From positions 1 to 19,671 of the forward strand of contig JBMOPO010000001.1 in the NCBI GenBank assembly GCA_049325095.1: DNA of 19,671 nt. The letters run 5' to 3'. A program made the translations under genes and the position numbers. Origin of the DNA: JAGPUQ01 sp049325095 (lineage in GTDB: Bacteria; Pseudomonadota; Gammaproteobacteria; Pseudomonadales; Porticoccaceae). The notes below the pieces were generated by a model. The model did no database searches. It saw only the letters and a list, made by a program, of their open reading frames with translations, and was not told the DNA's origin. Of the stretch, positions 5,840 to 13,351 are shown piece by piece. Within the stretch, counting starts at the first letter, position 1. Every line of letters begins with the position of its first letter.

Positions 5840-8014
5840 TCAGTTGATTACCGGCACATTGCCGTTGGTGTTGGGGTAGACGTAACCGATCCAGTCGCTG
5901 CCCGAGTTCTGGGTATAGCCCTGGGCGGCCATGGCACTGAGCTGGCTCTCGGGAAAAATGGCGTGGTCGTCGCGCGCGGGGTTGTACTTGCGCATCAGCC
6001 GCACCGTGCCCGCCGGCTGGGTCATGGTCTTGGGATAGAGATAGCCCTCGATGCCGTCCAGCTTGTAGCCCACATTCTGAAATGCGGACACTCCGGCAGT
6101 ATCCGCCGTATAGGTGACGTCCATATGGTTCGAATTGCTGGAACAGATCGTGGGCGGCGCCGAAGTGGGATCTCCGCACTTCCAGCTCAACCGGTACAGG
6201 GGCACCAGGGGAATCGACGCACTCTTGGGGTTTTCCGGCGTGGTGAACAGCCAGACTTGGGCCTTGGGAACCGTCGATCCGTAACCACCAGGATATGCCG
6301 TGTAGCCGTTGATGCCAACGCCATTAGCAGAGGCATAGCGGGTGGCGAACGAATAGGCCAGCGGCGGCAGACTGCCCCAGGAAGCCACGGCAGCCATCTG
6401 CGGCACCGTGGTGTAGAAGTAATCCAGCCGCCCGGAACTGTACATCGAAAACAGCGGCGTCAATTTGTTGGGGGTCTGGGCGATGGTCTGGTCCACGGCG
6501 GTGCGGGCGTTGGGTAGACCGGATCCCAGCTCCGCCGTCTGGGGGGGATAGTGGCTGCCGCTGGCGCGGATGCGATCCTGAATGGCGGTACGCGACAGGC
6601 GCGGGTTGATGGAGCGCAGGATTCCCGCCAAAGCCGAGACATGGGGTGTGGCCATGGAGGTTCCGGTACAACTGCCGTAGCCGTCGCCATATATTCCTGA
6701 CTCATCGGATCCTGCAACGTCCCCACACTTGATTGTCGGGGTCGAAATGTAGTTTGAACTTGCGGGAACCGTGGAGACAATCGATCGCGCTGGTGCCATA
6801 ACACCTGCAACCCCTGGATAAGCAGAACCGATATCTCGTTGATAGAGGGGGTCATACTCGGGGTTCCACCGAGCCCACTGGCCAGGAACGGCCGGATTGG
6901 TATTTTTGGCGCCGCCAACTGACAATACCGACCCGTGGCTTGCGGGGAACTCGGGAATTTGTGTGCCATAGTTACCTGCGGCGGCCACCAGCAAGACGTC
7001 CTTGGTGTCGGCATACACGATGCTGTCGCATACTGCCTGTAGCTCTGTACAGGTTCCTGTTTGGAATCCAAGACTCATATTGATGATCTGCATACCCCTC
7101 TCTACCAGCCCGGTGATGCTGTTGGCGAGATACTGGTTGGTCACATTGGAGGTGGCCATAGCCAGGCTGCATCCAGGGCAGCCCCCAGCAACCCCGATCC
7201 CGTTGTTGGTGGTGGCACCCAGAATGCCCATCACATGGGTTCCGTGAAACTCTCGCCCAGCAACGTTGAAGGCTACGAACGAGAAGTGAGAGCGGTAATT
7301 GGCCAGCAGGTCGGCGTGAATCTGGCTCGGCATGCCCCCCTCAACCGCACCAAGATAGCCATGCCCCTTGGTTCGATCCCAGGCCGAGGGGAAGTTCATG
7401 GCATGCATGCCCCACTGGTAGCGGCCGGCGCCGACAGCGTTGATCGGAAAGTAGGGGTCGTTCGGTGACCAGAGATAGTTGAACCTTTGATCGACACCGG
7501 CGAACAGAACGCCGGGGCGCTCCTTGAGATATGCCTCCGCAGCCTTGGCGGCCTTGACTGACGGATAACGCAGCACCAGATAGCGTTCGAGACGCTCGCG
7601 GGGATTGTCGGCTCCCAATGCCTCCCTTGCTTGCGGATCCAGGCGATTTTCCGGGCGGATCAGAAAGTGGGCCTCATCGGGCTGAGAGAACAGTATTTCT
7701 GCTGCCGGCTCCTTGGCATTGAGGGCCTCGAGCATGGCCTGCTCGGCGGCGGGCTGGTCGCCCGGTTGGGCCTTGCCGGACAGTACCGGGTCGAAGGCCG
7801 GGGCGTCGAAATCGAGCAGCACGATGACGCTGTTGCTGTTGCCTTCTTCATCGAACAGGGGCGCCGGTTCGTGCTCCGGCGGCCTGGCCGGCAGGATCAG
7901 CGGTGGGCCGGCCTCGCGGGCGAACACCCCCTCCAGATAGGGGCCTTCGTCGTTGGGGAGCTCCTGTTCCTGGGCGTGGACGGCTATCGAAAACAGCAGC
8001 AGACCCGATAGCAA
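5840..8014 (-). CDS. S8 subtilisin-like protease 2 with DUF5648-like C-terminus (out-of-frame state; Asp replaced by Glu)
   Basis: The frame covers 724 residues from a weak TTG at 8014 that has no Shine-Dalgarno sequence. The natural start is surely ATG 8088, which has the same AGGAGAGG signal as subtilase 1. With eight 7-bp repeats that ATG runs out of frame and stops after NPQSILHCYRVCCCFR, so the gene appears switched off. The rest is intact: signal-peptide core (LLSGLLLFSIAVHA), prodomain, HGTHVMG, AAGNYG and GTSMATPHVSALAG, then DUF5648-like units and the ending PNTNGNVPVIN. The position of the catalytic Asp is Glu (GAVEGGM, codon GAG), which would impair or abolish S8 catalysis. Long blocks are nearly identical to subtilase 1 and others are clearly diverged. 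It is either a silent or phase-off paralogue or a decaying copy. Confidence 0.85.
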   Translation of the reverse strand: MLSGLLLFSIAVHAQEQELPNDEGPYLEGVFAREAGPPLILPARPPEHEPAPLFDEEGNSNSVIVLLDFDAPAFDPVLSGKAQPGDQPAAEQAMLEALNAKEPAAEILFSQPDEAHFLIRPENRLDPQAREALGADNPRERLERYLVLRYPSVKAAKAAEAYLKERPGVLFAGVDQRFNYLWSPNDPYFPINAVGAGRYQWGMHAMNFPSAWDRTKGHGYLGAVEGGMPSQIHADLLANYRSHFSFVAFNVAGREFHGTHVMGILGATTNNGIGVAGGCPGCSLAMATSNVTNQYLANSITGLVERGMQIINMSLGFQTGTCTELQAVCDSIVYADTKDVLLVAAAGNYGTQIPEFPASHGSVLSVGGAKNTNPAVPGQWARWNPEYDPLYQRDIGSAYPGVAGVMAPARSIVSTVPASSNYISTPTIKCGDVAGSDESGIYGDGYGSCTGTSMATPHVSALAGILRSINPRLSRTAIQDRIRASGSHYPPQTAELGSGLPNARTAVDQTIAQTPNKLTPLFSMYSSGRLDYFYTTVPQMAAVASWGSLPPLAYSFATRYASANGVGINGYTAYPGGYGSTVPKAQVWLFTTPENPKSASIPLVPLYRLSWKCGDPTSAPPTICSSNSNHMDVTYTADTAGVSAFQNVGYKLDGIEGYLYPKTMTQPAGTVRLMRKYNPARDDHAIFPESQLSAMAAQGYTQNSGSDWIGYVYPNTNGNVPVIN

Positions 8015-8023
8015 TGCAGAATG

Positions 8024-8079
8024 GATTGCGGATTGCGGATTGCGGATTGCGGATTGCGGATTGCGGATTGCGGATTGCG
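8024..8079 (-). repeat. Heptanucleotide tandem repeat, 8 perfect copies (GATTGCG / CGCAATC)
   Basis: Eight uninterrupted copies of the same 7-bp unit lie three codons after ATG 8088. Eight copies total 56 bases, which is not a multiple of three, so the ATG frame misses the protease. Six, nine or twelve copies would restore it. The flanks on both sides are identical to those of the 12-copy tract at 4611-4694, so copy number is the clear difference here. Confidence 0.97.
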
Positions 8080-8088
8080 TAATGACAT

Positions 8089-8300
8089 GGGACCTCTCCT
8101 TTTGTCGTGTCGATACCGGTCAAAACCGCCGCCGGCCGATCCCGGACCCGGGTACCACCCAGGCCAAGGGAACCGGGTTTCGGGAGAGGGGCGCCACCGC
8201 GCTCTTGCTTCCCTGCACCCGCCGCCGGTGCCAGACCAGCGTATCCCTTCCCCATGACCGGAACAAGTCACGGGGGGCCACCCGGCGCACCCGCCGGCAA
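8089..8300 (-). promoter_or_regulatory. Leader region of subtilase 2, downstream of radA
   Basis: About 210 bases separate the radA stop from ATG 8088. The minus strand carries AGGAGAGG just before the ATG, an inverted repeat TGACTTGTTCCGGTCA at 8255-8270, and a block at 8191-8270 shared with the leader of subtilase 1. No convincing -35/-10 pair was found. The gene could be read from its own promoter or by read-through from radA. Confidence 0.4.
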
Positions 8301-9668
8301 TCAGCCGTCGAGCGCGGCCAGCGCCTCGGCGAGGTGGCGCACGGCCACCACTTCCATGCCCCGGGGCGCCTGGCGGGGGGCGTTGGCGGCGGGCACGATG
8401 GCGCGGGTGAAGCCGTGCTTGGCGGCCTCGCGCAGGCGCTCCTGGCCGCCGGGCACGGGGCGGATCTCGCCGGCCAGGCCGACCTCGCCGAAGACCACCA
8501 GTTCGCGCGACAGCGGCCGGTCGCGAAAGCTGGACACCACGGCGAGCAGCACCGGCAGGTCGGCGCCGGTCTCGACCACGCGCACGCCGCCGACGACATT
8601 GGCGAACACGTCCTGATCGCCCACCATGAGGCCGCCGTGGCGGTGCAGCACGGCGAGCAGCATGGCCAGCCGGTTGCCCTCCAGGCCCACCGCGACCCGC
8701 CGCGGATTGCCCAGTGGACTGGCGTCGACCAGCGCCTGCACCTCGACCAGCAGCGGCCGGGTGCCCTCCCAGACCACCATCACCAAACTGCCGGCGGCGG
8801 TTTCCTCGCCGCGCTGGAGGAAGATCGCCGAGGGGTTGGCGACCTCGCGCAGGCCGCGGTCGGTCATCGCGAACACGCCCAGCTCGTTGACCGCGCCGAA
8901 GCGGTTCTTGTGGCTGCGCAGGGTGCGGAAGCGGTTGTCGTGGGAGGCTTCGAGCATCAGCGAGCAGTCGATCATGTGTTCGAGCACCTTGGGCCCGGCG
9001 AGCGCGCCCTCCTTGGTGACATGGCCGACCAGCAACAGCGCCATGCCGGTCTGCTTGGCAAGTCGCACCAGGCGCGCGGCGCTCTCGCGCACCTGGGACA
9101 CGGTGCCCGGGGCGGCGCCGATGTCGTCGCAATGGAGCACCTGCACCGAGTCCACCACCATTACCCGGGGCGCGCGGCGCAAGGCGGTGGCGCAGATGGT
9201 CTCGGCCGAGGTCTCGGCCATGATCTCCAGCCCGCCGAGGGGCAGTTCGAGGCGGCGGGCGCGCAGCGCGACCTGCTGGGGGGACTCCTCGCCGGTGACG
9301 TAGAGCACCGGGACGCCGGCGCCGAGCCGGCAGAGCACCTGTAGCAGCAGAGTGCTCTTGCCGGCCCCGGGCTCGCCGCCGATGAGCACGCAGGAACCGG
9401 CCACCAGGCCGCCGCCGAGCACCAGATCGAGCTCGCCGAAGCCGGTGGCCAGGCGCGGCTCGGCGGCGACCTCGACCTCGGCGAGGCGGGTCACCCGGCC
9501 GTCGGCGGCGCCGGCGAAGCCGCGCTGGGCGCCCCCCGCCGGGGCGGCCGGGAGGCGAAATTCGCTGAGCGTGTTCCAGGCCCCGCAGTCGGCGCACTGG
9601 CCCTGCCACTTGCCGTGCTCGGCGCCGCAGTCGCCGCACACATAGGCGCTCGCCGGTTTCCTGGCCAC
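8301..9668 (-). CDS. radA: DNA repair protein RadA
   Basis: The product has 455 residues, the usual length for the family. RadA is a RecA-like ATPase and branch-migration helicase that helps process recombination intermediates. GTG 9668 was chosen because GGGAGG lies a few bases upstream and the protein then starts MARKPASAYVCGDCG. The N-terminal zinc finger has Cys11, Cys14, Cys25 and Cys28. Walker A is GEPGAGKST (98-106) and Walker B is VMVVDS (about 169-174). The RadA-specific KNRFG motif is at 254-258. A Lon-protease-like C-terminal domain follows and ends LAEALAALDG. It is divergent from the replication gene at 9801. Its 3' end is partly copied at 4897-4911. Confidence 0.97.
   Translation of the reverse strand: MARKPASAYVCGDCGAEHGKWQGQCADCGAWNTLSEFRLPAAPAGGAQRGFAGAADGRVTRLAEVEVAAEPRLATGFGELDLVLGGGLVAGSCVLIGGEPGAGKSTLLLQVLCRLGAGVPVLYVTGEESPQQVALRARRLELPLGGLEIMAETSAETICATALRRAPRVMVVDSVQVLHCDDIGAAPGTVSQVRESAARLVRLAKQTGMALLLVGHVTKEGALAGPKVLEHMIDCSLMLEASHDNRFRTLRSHKNRFGAVNELGVFAMTDRGLREVANPSAIFLQRGEETAAGSLVMVVWEGTRPLLVEVQALVDASPLGNPRRVAVGLEGNRLAMLLAVLHRHGGLMVGDQDVFANVVGGVRVVETGADLPVLLAVVSSFRDRPLSRELVVFGEVGLAGEIRPVPGGQERLREAAKHGFTRAIVPAANAPRQAPRGMEVVAVRHLAEALAALDG
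8311..8325. repeat. radA 3'-end copy of the duplication-junction sequence
   Basis: This is the in-gene source of the 15-bp AGCGCGGCCAGCGCC fragment found downstream of gene C at 4897-4911. It encodes the ALAAL residues near the RadA C-terminus. Confidence 0.6.
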
Positions 9669-9729
9669 CTCGTCCTCCCGCGGTTGCTGGGTGCATCCTA
9701 GCAATCCACCGGCCATTTGGGCGGGAAAT

Positions 9730-9757
9730 CGCGGCCGCGGGCGCGCCCGCGGCCGCG
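9730..9757. promoter_or_regulatory. 28-bp perfect palindrome between divergent radA and the DnaT-domain gene
   Basis: The half-site CGCGGCCGCGGGCG (9730-9743) is followed directly by its exact reverse complement (9744-9757). It is centred in the 132-bp divergent intergenic region. It could be an operator, a cruciform or a transcriptional insulator. No known regulator site was recognised, and the high GC makes part of the symmetry less surprising. Confidence 0.55.
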
Positions 9758-9786
9758 TTCGGCGCCGGGAAGCCGGGCGGCGATCT

Positions 9787-9801
9787 GCTACAGTGGCCCC
9801 A
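9787..9801 (+). promoter_or_regulatory. Candidate -10 element for a leaderless transcript
   Basis: GCTACAGT includes a -10-like TACAGT at 9789-9794, seven bases before the A of ATG 9801. There is no Shine-Dalgarno sequence (GTGGCCCC precedes the ATG). Both facts fit transcription starting at or next to the start codon. No good -35 hexamer is visible. Confidence 0.4.
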
Positions 9802-10874
9802 TGTCGCTGATCCCCGAAAAACCCCTGCTGTTCTTCCCCCATGTGGCGGTCGCCCTGGGCCTGCACGAGGCGATCCTGCTCCAGTCCCTCAAGGAGATCG
9901 CCGCCCACCGGCCGGGCGAGGAGCGCAACGGCTTCGTCTGGCACGAGGTCGCCGGCGCCGAGCTGCTGGAGCTGCTGCCGTTCTGGAGCGAGGCGGACCT
10001 GCGCTCCCTGGCCGGCAGGCTGCGCGACCAAGGGGTGCTGCTGATCGGCAGCGGGCCGCTGAGCGCCACCGGCCGCTGGCGGTTCGCCTTCAACGAGCGG
10101 CGGCCGGCGAGCGGGCGGGCGGCGCCGGCTCCCGGCGTGCAGCCGATGCGCCCGGACTGGCAGCCGGAGCGGGATCTGCTCGCCCAGCTCGCCCAGTACG
10201 GCATCCCCGCCGCATTCGCCCTGGACCAGGTGCCCGAGTTCGTCACCTACTGGAGCGAGCGCGGCGAACCCCGCCACAGTTGGGGGGCCAAGTTCCTCAA
10301 GCAGGTGCTGCGCTGCTGGCGCGAGCAGGAGGTGCGCCAGGCGCGCGGCGAACAGCAGCCCATGACCCCGGACTGGCGGCCCAGCCCCGACGCGGTGGAG
10401 ATCCTCGCCCGCGCCGGCATCAACCGGCATTTCATCGACGATGCGGTGCCCGAGTTCATCCTCTACTGGCGCGACCGCGGCGCCCTGTCGAACACCTGGA
10501 ACTCGCAGTTCGTCCAGCACGTGCGCCGCCAATGGGCGCGCTACACCGCGACTCTGGCCAAGGACAGCACGCCCCGGCCGATGGCGCCGGACTGGCGGCC
10601 CGACGCCGAGGTCTACGATGTGCTCGCCCTGGCCGGCATCGACCGCGCGTTCGGCGAATCCCTGGTGCCCGAATTCGTGCTCTACTGGCAGGAGAACGGC
10701 GCGGCACTCAGCACCTGGAACACCAAGTTTCTGCAATACGTCAAACGCCAGTGGGCCTACTCGAATCAAGTGACGGGAACGCTGCATGAAAACCGGCGAA
10801 CATCTGGCCACCGAGGCGGCACGCGCGCTCGCGACCTCCTCGAAGAACTCGGCGACCGCAGCTGGGCCGGCTGA
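9801..10874 (+). CDS. Replication-associated protein with three DnaT-type domains (DopC-like candidate)
   Basis: The product has 357 residues. ATG 9801 starts MSLIPEKPLLFFPHVAVALGL; a longer frame upstream is low-complexity and unlikely. Residues 1-100 look like a winged-helix DNA-binding domain as in phage O-type initiators. Residues about 116-173, 188-247 and 261-319 are three tandem DnaT-type units with the pattern M.PDW.P......G......VPEF..YW...G....W...F. DnaT domains bind single-stranded DNA and help hand the replicative helicase or its loader to a fork. The next gene is a lambda P-like loader and overlaps it by 89 bases. A domesticated phage O/P-like pair called dopC/dopE has been described in bacteria lacking DnaC/DnaI and DciA; this pair matches that arrangement. 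Assignment to DopC is inference. Confidence 0.85.
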   Translation: MSLIPEKPLLFFPHVAVALGLHEAILLQSLKEIAAHRPGEERNGFVWHEVAGAELLELLPFWSEADLRSLAGRLRDQGVLLIGSGPLSATGRWRFAFNERRPASGRAAPAPGVQPMRPDWQPERDLLAQLAQYGIPAAFALDQVPEFVTYWSERGEPRHSWGAKFLKQVLRCWREQEVRQARGEQQPMTPDWRPSPDAVEILARAGINRHFIDDAVPEFILYWRDRGALSNTWNSQFVQHVRRQWARYTATLAKDSTPRPMAPDWRPDAEVYDVLALAGIDRAFGESLVPEFVLYWQENGAALSTWNTKFLQYVKRQWAYSNQVTGTLHENRRTSGHRGGTRARDLLEELGDRSWAG

Positions 10875-11445
10875 GCGGCCGCCGCCGGCGCCGGAACTGA
10901 TCGACGCCATCAATCAGATCTTCGCGCTGTTTCGGATCAACTTTCACAACCAGTTCTACAGCGCCTTCGCCGACACCAGCCTGCTCGACCAGGCCAAGCG
11001 GCTGTGGCTGGAGAGCCTGCGCCACCTGCCGCCCGGGGTGCTGCTGTGCGCGGCGCGGGCGCTGATCGAGCGCGAGGAGTACCTGCCCACCCTGGGCCGG
11101 ATGCTCGCCGCCTGCGACGAACAGCTCGTGACCCTGGGGCTGCCCGCGCCGCGCGCCGCCTACCGCGAGGCGTGCAATGCCGCGAGCCCCAAGGAAGCCC
11201 AGCGCTGGTCGCATGCGGCGGTGTACCACGCCGGCCGCGCGCTGGGCTGGTACCGGCTGCGCACCGGCACCGAGCGCGAGACCTGGCCGGAGTTCCAGCG
11301 CCTCTACCGGGAGTACTGCCGCCGCGCCCTGAGCGGAGAGCCCCTGGCGCTGCCCGAACCGCCGCCGGAGCAACCCGCCGCGCCGGCCGACCGGGAGGCG
11401 GGCCGCCGCCAACTGCGCGAATTGCGCCGGGAGCTCGGGGCTTGA
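10786..11445 (+). CDS. Lambda P-like replicative helicase loader (DopE-like candidate)
   Basis: The product has 219 residues. The start at ATG 10786 lies inside the end of the previous gene (89-base overlap, different frame), which suggests translational coupling. After a poorly conserved N-terminus (1-40) comes PELIDAINQIFALFRINFHNQF, then a helical region including LDQAKRLWLESLRHLPPGVLL. Both resemble the phage lambda replication protein P family, which binds and loads DnaB helicase. The C-terminus (about 175-219) is Pro- and charge-rich and probably disordered. No ATPase Walker motif is present, as expected for a P-like rather than a DnaC-like loader. The stop TGA overlaps a TTG that likely starts aceK. 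Confidence 0.75.
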   Translation: MKTGEHLATEAARALATSSKNSATAAGPAERPPPAPELIDAINQIFALFRINFHNQFYSAFADTSLLDQAKRLWLESLRHLPPGVLLCAARALIEREEYLPTLGRMLAACDEQLVTLGLPAPRAAYREACNAASPKEAQRWSHAAVYHAGRALGWYRLRTGTERETWPEFQRLYREYCRRALSGEPLALPEPPPEQPAAPADREAGRRQLRELRRELGA

Positions 11446-13208
11446 ACCAGCGGGCCGCCATCGCCGCGCCCGGCGCGCTGCGCAGCAGCACCGCACGGCG
11501 CATGGCCAAGACCATCTACAACGGCTTCCACAGCTACTTCGCCGACTTCCAGAACCTCACCCTGGGCGCCAAGGCGCGCTTCGAAAAGGCGCACTGGCAT
11601 GCGGTGCAGCGCGCCAACCAGGATCGCATCGAGCTGTACAAGGACAAGGTGCGGATGACCGCGGAACTCCTGGCCACGGTCACCAACCGCGACATCACCG
11701 ACCTCGACCTCTGGCAGCAGGCCAAGGGCGTCTACACCCAGCTGGTGGCCGGGGCGCCCAACTTCGAGATCGCCGAGACCTTCTTCAACTCGGTGTTCGG
11801 GCTGATCAACGATCACGACAAGATCGACGACGCCCTGATCTATGTGTTCTCCTCACAGGGCCAGCCGGCGGGCGGCGAATACCCCATCTACACCCGCTAC
11901 GAGAACCAGACCTCGCCCCTCGAGCTGTTTCGCCGGCTGCTGCTCGACGCCGAGTTCTCGGTGCCCTGGGAGGACCCGGAGCGCGACGCCCGGCGCATCG
12001 CGGCCGCCTTTGCCGAGGAGGCCCAGCCGGAGATCGGCAGCCGCTTTCACGAGTTGAAATTCGACCTGCTGGAAGCGGTCTTCTACCGCGGCAAGGCGGC
12101 CTATCTGGTGGGCCGCATCCTCGACGGCTACCGCTCGCTGCCGCTGGTGCTGGCGGTGCTCAACAACGAGTCCGGCGGCCTGCTGATCGACACCGCGCTC
12201 TTCAACCGCGCGGAACTGAGCGTGATCTTCAGCTTCACCCGCGCCCATTTCATGGTCGACGCCGCGGTGCCCCACCAGTACCTCCAGTTTCTCAAGCAAC
12301 TGCTGCCCCACAAGGGCGACTACGAGATCTACACCAGCCTGGGCCTGACCAAGCACGCCAAGACCGAGTTCTACCGCGAGTTCGTCCGCCACCTGGAGCG
12401 CTCCGACGACCAGTTCGTGGCCGCGCCGGGCATCAAGGGCATGGTGATGGCGGTGTTCACCCTGCCGTCCTACGACATCGTGTTCAAGGTGATCCGCGAC
12501 CGCTTCGACTATCCCAAGGAGGTCACCCGGGAGATCGTGCGCGAGAAGTACCGGCTGGTGTCGCGCCACGACCGCATCGGCCGCATGGCCGACACCCAGG
12601 AGTTTCACAACCTGATCTTCCCGCTGCGCCGCTTCGCCCCGGACCTGCTCGCGGAGCTCCAGGCGCTGGTGCCCTCGCAACTGCACCTCGAGGGCGACCG
12701 GCTGATCATCCGCCATCTCTACACCGAGCGGCGCATGACTCCGCTCAACCTCTATCTGAAGACCGCCAGCGCCGCGGAGACGCGCAGCGCCATCGACGAG
12801 TACGGCAACGCCATCCGCCAGTTGGCGGCGGCCAACATCTTCCCCGGCGACATGCTGCTCAAGAATTTCGGCGTCACCCGCCACGGGCGGGTGGTGTTCT
12901 ACGACTACGACGAGATCTGCTATCTCACCGACTGCAACTTCCGCCGCCTGCCCGAGCCGCGCACCGAGGAGCAGGCGCTGGCCGCCACGCCCTGGTACAC
13001 GGTGGGCCCCAACGACGTGTTTCCGCAGGAATTCCGGCTGTTCTTTTCCGGCAACCCGGAGGCCCGCGCGGCGTTCGAGGAGCTGCACGGCGAGATCTAC
13101 ACCCCGGAGTTCTGGTGGGGCATCCAGGAGGAGATCCGCGCCGGCAAGATCGTCGATGTCTTCCCCTACCGGCGGGCGCGGCGCTTCGCCGAGCGCTTCG
13201 CCGCCTGA
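11442..13208 (+). CDS. aceK: Isocitrate dehydrogenase kinase/phosphatase AceK
   Basis: The product has 588 residues (typical about 570-600). AceK phosphorylates and dephosphorylates isocitrate dehydrogenase in the cytoplasm and so sets flux between the TCA cycle and the glyoxylate bypass. TTG 11442 was chosen because GGGAG lies eight bases upstream and it overlaps the previous stop (TTGA). ATG 11502 is an alternative, but it lacks a Shine-Dalgarno sequence and gives a shorter N-terminus than relatives have. The family block GIKGMVMAVFTLPSYDIVFK (about 328-347) includes the nucleotide-binding region, followed by RIGRMADTQEF. The kinase/phosphatase catalytic segment FPGDMLLKNFG...VVFYDYDEICYL lies at about 467-493. 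It is normally near aceBA; here it follows replication genes. Confidence 0.95.
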   Translation: MNQRAAIAAPGALRSSTARRMAKTIYNGFHSYFADFQNLTLGAKARFEKAHWHAVQRANQDRIELYKDKVRMTAELLATVTNRDITDLDLWQQAKGVYTQLVAGAPNFEIAETFFNSVFGLINDHDKIDDALIYVFSSQGQPAGGEYPIYTRYENQTSPLELFRRLLLDAEFSVPWEDPERDARRIAAAFAEEAQPEIGSRFHELKFDLLEAVFYRGKAAYLVGRILDGYRSLPLVLAVLNNESGGLLIDTALFNRAELSVIFSFTRAHFMVDAAVPHQYLQFLKQLLPHKGDYEIYTSLGLTKHAKTEFYREFVRHLERSDDQFVAAPGIKGMVMAVFTLPSYDIVFKVIRDRFDYPKEVTREIVREKYRLVSRHDRIGRMADTQEFHNLIFPLRRFAPDLLAELQALVPSQLHLEGDRLIIRHLYTERRMTPLNLYLKTASAAETRSAIDEYGNAIRQLAAANIFPGDMLLKNFGVTRHGRVVFYDYDEICYLTDCNFRRLPEPRTEEQALAATPWYTVGPNDVFPQEFRLFFSGNPEARAAFEELHGEIYTPEFWWGIQEEIRAGKIVDVFPYRRARRFAERFAA

Positions 13209-13304
13209 TCGCCAGGTGCCGGGCGCCCGGGGGCTTCCGGGCGGGGCTGGACTTCGGGCCGCGGGGGAGGATCGACATCAGACCGCCGGCGACACACACG
13301 ACAA

Positions 13305-13320
13305 GGGGCCCGCAGGCCCC
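13305..13320. terminator. Hairpin between convergent aceK and the thiolase gene
   Basis: GGGGCC-CGCA-GGCCCC forms a six-pair GC stem with a four-base loop. It is flanked by ACAA on the left and CTGGTTCTT on the right, so each strand has only a weak T-rich stretch. The position between two convergent stop codons supports a bidirectional terminator. Confidence 0.5.
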
Positions 13321-13351
13321 CTGGTTCTTGCCTCCTTCGGCGCGGGCCGGA

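Noticed and set aside
7984..9696. Long minus-strand open frame antisense-frame to radA and running into the 7-bp repeat
   Set aside because: It is Arg/Pro/Gly-rich shadow coding of GC-rich radA in another frame, with no recognisable domain; radA itself is unmistakable in the same strand.
10786..11445. P-like gene considered as part of a prophage
   Set aside because: No integrase, structural, lysis or regulator genes and no attachment repeats are seen; neighbours radA and aceK are housekeeping genes.
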